Below, in pieces: positions 58,200 through 64,000 of a stretch of DNA of 64,000 bases (position 1 is its first letter; each line of letters opens with the position of its first letter). This stretch comes from Cacajao melanocephalus. Lineage: Eukaryota > Chordata > Mammalia > Primates > Pitheciidae. The position numbers and the translations under genes are program-made. Location: assembly GCA_963573385.1 (NCBI GenBank), contig CAUYLG010048221.1:62001-126000 (forward strand), in the 5' to 3' direction. The notes beneath the pieces were generated by a model, which was not told the DNA's origin, did not search any database, and saw only the letters and a program-made list of their open reading frames with translations.

Positions 58200-58750
58200 A
58201 TGGAGCGGTTTGCTAGCTGGTTTACGTAAGGCAGATGGCTGCAGGAAAGAGGGGGCGGCCTCCAGCGTTCTCTTTGCTAATGAAGATATGGCTGGAAAAG
58301 AAAAGAACGCGAATGGAAACAAAAGTGGGCATCCATTTGTGCATAAACACTCAGGCAAAGTCTATTTTCTAGGTAGAATCGATTTACCTCGTCCATTTAC
58401 CCCCTTGTTCCTCCTTCCCAATGGCCTTCTTTCCTAGTTGATGCACAGACATAATCATTAGTATTATAATCATTTTCTGTGCATATTAAAACTCCCCAAC
58501 CCAGGGACAAACTATGTTTTTAAGAGGGAACCTGGGGGCACTGATGCAAGTTCCACTAGGTCTTACAGGAATGACGGAAACCAGAAAGAAAAAAAATGAG
58601 TGGTGTTGCGTTCCACTCGCCTTGTTTCTCTTTTGTATAAATAGTTTCTGCATTTGCTCGGGCAGGGGAGGAGACAGTGTAACAGGGAATTTATTTAGTG
58701 TGTGTCTGCATATTGGCTGTATCTCTTTACTACTGCAGAGTACATTGTTT
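58200..58750. promoter_or_regulatory. Candidate conserved non-coding element
   Basis: Repeat-free sequence with evenly spread motifs: gctaatgaagatatggc (58277 on), atttgtgcataaacactc, aggtagaatcgatttacctcg (a short near-palindrome around ATCGAT at 58372-58390), and aatcattagtattataatcatt. It looks like a developmental enhancer, but conservation cannot be judged from one sequence. Confidence 0.3.
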
Positions 58751-59459
58751 CTAATAATTGTGATGGATTGATACTTACGACTGGCTGGCAGAATTCCTTT
58801 AGCATGTTAAAATATTACCTTTTATTCCCTGGTCTAATGCATAACCTGATGTTTCAGTCAGTTTTCAAATGTAATAAACAAATGTGAAAAGCGAAGACCC
58901 CTAAAGAAAAGGAAGAGGCTCTGGTTCGGAGGTGAATTCCATTTTAAATCATGCCCTCTGCCAGCCAAGTGAACTCCTGAGCAGGGTTGTTCTTTAGCTA
59001 TGATCGAGTCAAGCCATCTAGGAGTCAGATGCAAAGGGGAGAAACTGGTGCACATAAAATACTCTAAAATCTGTCTGACAAAAATGCTTTGGCTAAAATG
59101 GAACGGCTGAAATCCACCTTGTTCTGGTCTGCTAAGCTAGCCAGGAAATAGCAAAATTCCTGGCTCAAACCTGAGAAAGTGTTTCCTCGGCTCACGCTTC
59201 TGTCTTCACCTGCTGGCAGGCAATTTGGCCCTTGAAAATGGCAGTTCTGCCCTTACAATCTCGCCTCAACACACCGGTCCCTGACATCCCTCTGGAAATT
59301 TTGCCCCTGAAAGACGTTACGGCTCAGAAGCTTACCACCCTCACCTCTGACCCAGAAACAAATCTTGAGACCTTGACAAGAGGCCCATCTGACATGGCAA
59401 AGATGGACTGAAAGGCTGAATGGCCAAGTGGCTAAATGCAGACAGAACACTTGATATCC
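58751..59459. other. Unique sequence, no gene recognised
   Basis: No repeat that I can name. The open frame on - at 59253-59450 has no recognised homologue. Confidence 0.45.
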
Positions 59460-59820
59460 TTCCCCTCATCAATGTGCATTTCTGAAATAAACAGCTTTAA
59501 TTTGCAGGTCACGTGCATTTTTATTTCATTTTGTTTTCTTGCATGTTAATTTCCTTTCTTTCCTATTGTGGGTTACATCACTTTTCACCACGGTAGTGCT
59601 GCAGAAATGTAGAACACAATTTATGGAGCCTTAACATAAATATGATGCTAGACAGAAAGAGAGCGACATATTAGTTTAGAATTTGCCGACTCGCACACAC
59701 GGAGCACACATGGCTGATTTATGAAACTAAGATAGCCTGTAAATCCTAAAGTAAGGCGCTGCATCCATAAACTCCCAAGGAGCAGGAGACAGAGCCCCTT
59801 AGCACAGACTCCAGTTGGAA
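59460..59820. promoter_or_regulatory. Candidate conserved non-coding element
   Basis: Repeat-free stretch with gctttaatttgcaggtcacg, catgttaatttcc, an E-box-like CACGTG (59510-59515), and AT-rich cores up to atggctgatttatgaaac. Same reasoning and same limits as for the other candidates. Confidence 0.3.
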
Positions 59821-59848
59821 GCCCCTAGGCCCTGAAAACAAAGACTCA

Positions 59849-60190
<342 letters not shown>

Positions 60191-60757
60191 CACCTTTTTA
60201 AAAATTAGCCCTATACCAAAGTGGTGGGAAGGTTTGCTCTTCACCCATTCATGAAGGATGGGAAGGGAAGTTAGTTGGTGATTGGACTCCCTGCTCTCAG
60301 ATTCAAACCCCGTAGTATTCTGTTCTCCTCCCTATTCTGTGGGGAGGGGTTGCCCTGTGCAAACTACATTTCCCAAGAGCTCTCTTGCCAAATGACTTAT
60401 GCTTGGGATTTGCCAAATGGGAGGCACTGGAAGGAGCCTGGAGGGTGGGAGTTGAGGGAGAAGCCAGGTCGGGGGCTTCCCCCTCCTCCTCCCTCTGCAT
60501 TGGGTGGCCTCACTGGAAGTAGCTGCTTCTCCTCCATGACCCCAGCTTTGTCAGACAGCCTTCTTGTGATTCTATCTTCCAACAGGTAGCCCTGGTTTCT
60601 GGGCTCTGTCCCACCATCTCCTCCTTTTGTTCCTCCAGGCTGAGGGTGAACAGCTTCCTGCTGTTACTAATTTCTTCATTTTCTCCTTCTTCCCGGCCAC
60701 ACCACACCATGCCCAGCCAGTGCCTAACCCTTCTAAACTAGACTCCATATTAACTTT
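60191..60757. other. Unique sequence, no gene recognised
   Basis: Open frames overlap on both strands (for example + at 60275-60589) with Pro/Gly-rich content, but none resembles a known protein. Confidence 0.45.
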
Positions 60758-60758
60758 C

Positions 60759-61094
<336 letters not shown>

Positions 61095-61288
61095 CTATTC
61101 CACCACCTCCAACTGACGAGCACATGGACAAGGAGCAAAATATAAATCTGCCTCCAGCTTTAACCAGTCCTCAGCCACTCAAAAACTGTCTGACAAAGTG
61201 ACTGCAACGACTAAAGATTACACAATAGCTTGATTTTCTCTTCCTCTTGGAGAAAGACTTGGTTGTGCGTCTCATGAAATGCTACTTG

Positions 61289-61572
61289 AGGGCGGGTGCA
61301 GTGGCTCATGCCTGTCATCCCAGCACTTCGGGAGGATGAGGCAAGAGGACTGCTTGAGCCCAGGAAATCAGCCTGGACAACAAAGTGAGACCCAATCTTT
61401 ACAAAAAATTTAAAAAATTAGATGGGTGAGGAAGCGTATGCCTATTGTCCCAGCCACTCAGGAGGCTGAGGCAGGAGGATCACTTGAGCCCAGGGGGTCA
61501 AGGCTGTTAAGTGGACCATGTTCATGCCACTGCACTTCAGCCTGGGCAACAGAGCAAGACCCTGTCTCACAA
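61289..61572 (+). mobile_element. Alu SINE (J-like)
   Basis: Forward diverged Alu with a deletion in its first arm, ending in a purine tail. Confidence 0.9.
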
Positions 61573-61690
61573 AGAGAAGAGAATAGTAGAGAAAAATAGA
61601 ATAGAGAAGAGAAGAGAAGGGAAGAATAAGAAAAAGGAGAAGGAGGAGGAAGAGAAAAAGGAGGAGGAGGAGGAGAAAAAAGAAGGGAAG
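61572..61690 (+). repeat. Purine-rich microsatellite (AGAAG/AGGAGG)n
   Basis: About 120 bp of almost pure A and G (gaagagaagagaaggg, ggaggaggaagag, ggaggaggaggag) grown from the Alu tail. It explains the 143-residue open frame on the - strand (61442-61873), which is a run of Phe, Leu and Ser. Confidence 0.9.
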
Positions 61691-63779
61691 AGAACTAGAA
61701 ACTCCCTGGGAATCCTGACAACACCATAAGAGGGAATGGACCCAAGGCTGAAATACTCCAAAAGATATGGGTAGAAAAAGGTGGAGACCTTCAACAGTGC
61801 TAGGGAAAAGTGGAAGGATTATAAGGATTACAAGGCGATGCCTTATAAAATGTATCACTCTTCTAGAAAACAAAAAGTTGAATAGATCCAGAGCTTACAT
61901 TGCTTATCCTAATTCAGCTTCAAAATCCTAGCCTAATGACGCTTTCAACCTAAGTTATAAATAATTTGACAACTTGGTTGTGTAGCATTTTGCAGCCACT
62001 CCTCTGCAAACTATAAATGCCTGTAAAGTAATACATCTGTGCAATATTAACAATGTCATTGCTTATATTTTTTGGTGCTTCATGTAAATACTGAATTGTG
62101 AGTTCCTTTGTTAGGCATGCCACCTTCTAAATGTTTTTATCACTTTGTAAAAGAATAACAGAAACGGTGACTGTCCCCATCAACACTTGCCAAATTTTGA
62201 AGACCATAGATGAAAGACAGAAACTTAAAACACGCAAAATAATCACCTCCAAATTAATTCACATGGATAGAGGTTAGAATGGTATTGGCTTTTGGTAGGG
62301 AAATACTGGGGAACATGAGAAAGCTTTCTGGAATGATGGACATGTTTGATATGAGTTGGTTCCGTGTGTGTGCACATACGTGTATATGTAAAAATTAACC
62401 TGTAAGCTGTATACTCAAGACCTGCGCTGTTAATTGTATGTTTGCACACACCAGTGAAAAACGTAAAAACAATCCATTTTCAGAAGACCTGGAACCTTGG
62501 CCCCTGAAGAGTTGAAGAAGGAGTTTCTTTATGGAAAAATGATAGCAACAGCATCTTTTTAAAGAATGGGCATTTTTATGGGAATCTGGCAATCATTGTG
62601 GACAAACAAGTGAACTCAAGGAGATTGGCTAGAAGAGGGCCAAGTTCAGTAGCAGAGGGCCAAGTTCATCAACACCGCCTTGGCTGGGGTAAAGGGAGCA
62701 GGACTGGGTAGAGAAGAAGTTGAATTATGGTGCAGACAAAACCAAGGCCTCATCTGAGGGGGGAGCTCTGGAGCTGGGATGCAGGCTGCCCCCGGGGAAG
62801 GGTGTTTAACTTGGGGCAACTACTAAAGAGAAGACCTTTTTGAGAGCAGTCAGCCTTCAGCATTTCCAATAGCTGGGGAGGGGAGTGAGTGCTTCAGTTC
62901 TGATGTGGGAGATGGACCTGGATGGTGCTGGAAGATTCCACAAGGTGGAAGCCAGAAGTAAAAGAACAGGTGTCACTCTCACCCATAACCCATTCCCCAA
63001 AATGTGTGAACTATGTGTTGATGAGACCTGAAGTGGTGTTGGAGTCATGGGCAAAACTACAGAACAAGTTTATTCAAATAAAGATCTCGTTTAGCATCCC
63101 AGGGAGCAAGGATATGGAGCCTCCAAATACCATCCAGCTAAAGAGAACTGGATGGCCAGTGGGAGAAACTGAGAGGCATCCTCTCAGTCCCTCTTGTCCT
63201 TTGCCTCCTCTTTTAGGTCACAGACAACAAAGACAACGGAAGCTGCAGATTCGCCCACCCAAGGGGCGATTCCTCCAGCGCCACCCTGCCAGAGAGAGCG
63301 GCATCTTCCTGCAGGTTGCAAATGAGTCTGCATGATGGCGGCATGAGTTAACTAGCGCACTTGGGTTTGAGAGGTTGGTGACAAGCTGCCACTCTGCATT
63401 TGGTGGTTTCTTTTCTTAACAGGTGGCAACTGACTGACAGGCTTCCTCTGAAGTGGAGGAGGACATCTGTGTTTTCCATACTGTGGAACACTGGATCTTT
63501 CCGAGTCACACATTTGGGAAGACAGCTGAATTGCCTTCAAGTTCCTCCTGTTACGGTACAAATACCCACCTGATGTGCAAACATGAAAGACGCAGCTTTA
63601 CACTAGAACCGATGAAAGCAAATTTGAGAAAACCCAAGTCCTTAGGAATGGAGACTACAGATGCGGTACAAGGAGATCTTCATAATTAAAAGAAGAAAAT
63701 ATGTAAATAGGAAAAATATCCAACTGTCACAAAACTCTACACTAAATCAAATTGCAAAGTTTTGTCTTTCTTGAAAGAT
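61691..63779. other. Unique sequence, no gene recognised
   Basis: A repeat-poor stretch. A 137-residue open frame on + (62922-63335) is the longest here and has no recognised homologue, splice context or start context that would support a gene. Confidence 0.45.
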
Positions 63780-64000
63780 GTGCCACACGACAACGTTTCA
63801 ATCAATGAGGGACCATATACATGACGATGGTCCTGTAAGATTACAATGGAGCTGAAAATTACCTATGGCCCAGTGACATCATAGCTATCATAACATCACA
63901 GTGCAATACACTACTCATGTGTCTGTGATGTTGCTGGTGTCAACAAATCTACTGTGCCGTCATATAAAAGTATAGCACATACAACTATATATAGTACTTA
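63780..64000 (+). mobile_element. DNA transposon remnant (MER type), cut by window end
   Basis: The phrases gaccatatacatgacgatgg, cctgtaagattacaatggagctgaaaa and cagtgacatcatagctatcataacatc match a well-known palindromic MER-group DNA transposon (arms of the type agtcatgcgtcgctta). The subfamily name is not certain. It continues past the window. Confidence 0.55.

Noticed and set aside
61442..61873. 143-residue open frame on -
   Set aside because: It is the translation of an Alu plus a polypurine tract read backwards (runs of Leu, Phe and Ser).
62922..63335. 137-residue open frame on +
   Set aside because: No recognised domain, splice context or codon pattern; this length is expected by chance in GC-balanced DNA.

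Overview
This window is nuclear DNA from a simian primate. It holds more than 25 Alu SINEs, L1, L2, MIR and MER repeats, endogenous LTRs, and spliced vertebrate genes with GT-AG introns. No bacterial, plasmid, phage or CRISPR feature is present. Two protein-coding genes can be identified, and both are partial. UBA6 is on the + strand, with its last six coding exons between 313 and 7111. STAP1 is on the - strand, with its last three coding exons between 19232 and 35280. The genes are convergent, as in human 4q13.2. Several residues in both genes differ from the human proteins as I remember them, so the source may be a non-human primate. That point rests on memory, not on an alignment.

Layout. 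1-9.65 kb: the 3' part of UBA6 and its 3' UTR. 9.65-18.7 kb: AT-rich intergenic DNA made largely of decayed L1, MaLR LTRs, one ERV1-like LTR and MER5-type DNA transposon pieces. 18.7-35.28 kb: the 3' UTR and last three coding exons of STAP1; the 13.2-kb intron before the final exon holds two or three L1 copies and an antisense MST/THE1-type MaLR provirus. 35.3-36.3 kb: an AT-rich stretch and an Alu, after which base composition rises. 36.3-64 kb: no protein-coding exon was recognised. This part contains many Alus, a decayed hAT-type transposase on the - strand (38.2-41.08 kb), a well-preserved tRNA-Lys(TTT) gene on the - strand (41.66-41.73 kb), L2/MIR/MER20 relics, an ERV1-like LTR, and repeat-free stretches (about 46.4-46.8, 58.2-58.75 and 59.46-59.8 kb) that look like conserved non-coding, enhancer-type DNA.

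UBA6 encodes an E1 enzyme that activates ubiquitin and FAT10, and STAP1 encodes a PH-SH2 adaptor of haematopoietic cells. They are neighbours with no known shared pathway. The main observations to follow up are: (i) the upstream exons of STAP1 are not found in the 28.7 kb beyond its exon at 35.2 kb, and the base composition changes near an Alu at about 36 kb, which suggests a chromosomal rearrangement, a very long intron or an assembly join; (ii) a long, nearly perfect hairpin at 34941-35003 inside a STAP1 intron; (iii) an isolated tRNA-Lys(TTT) with intact promoter boxes; (iv) candidate developmental enhancers in the right half; (v) an unexplained 106-bp direct repeat in a UBA6 intron. No wholly new gene system was found.
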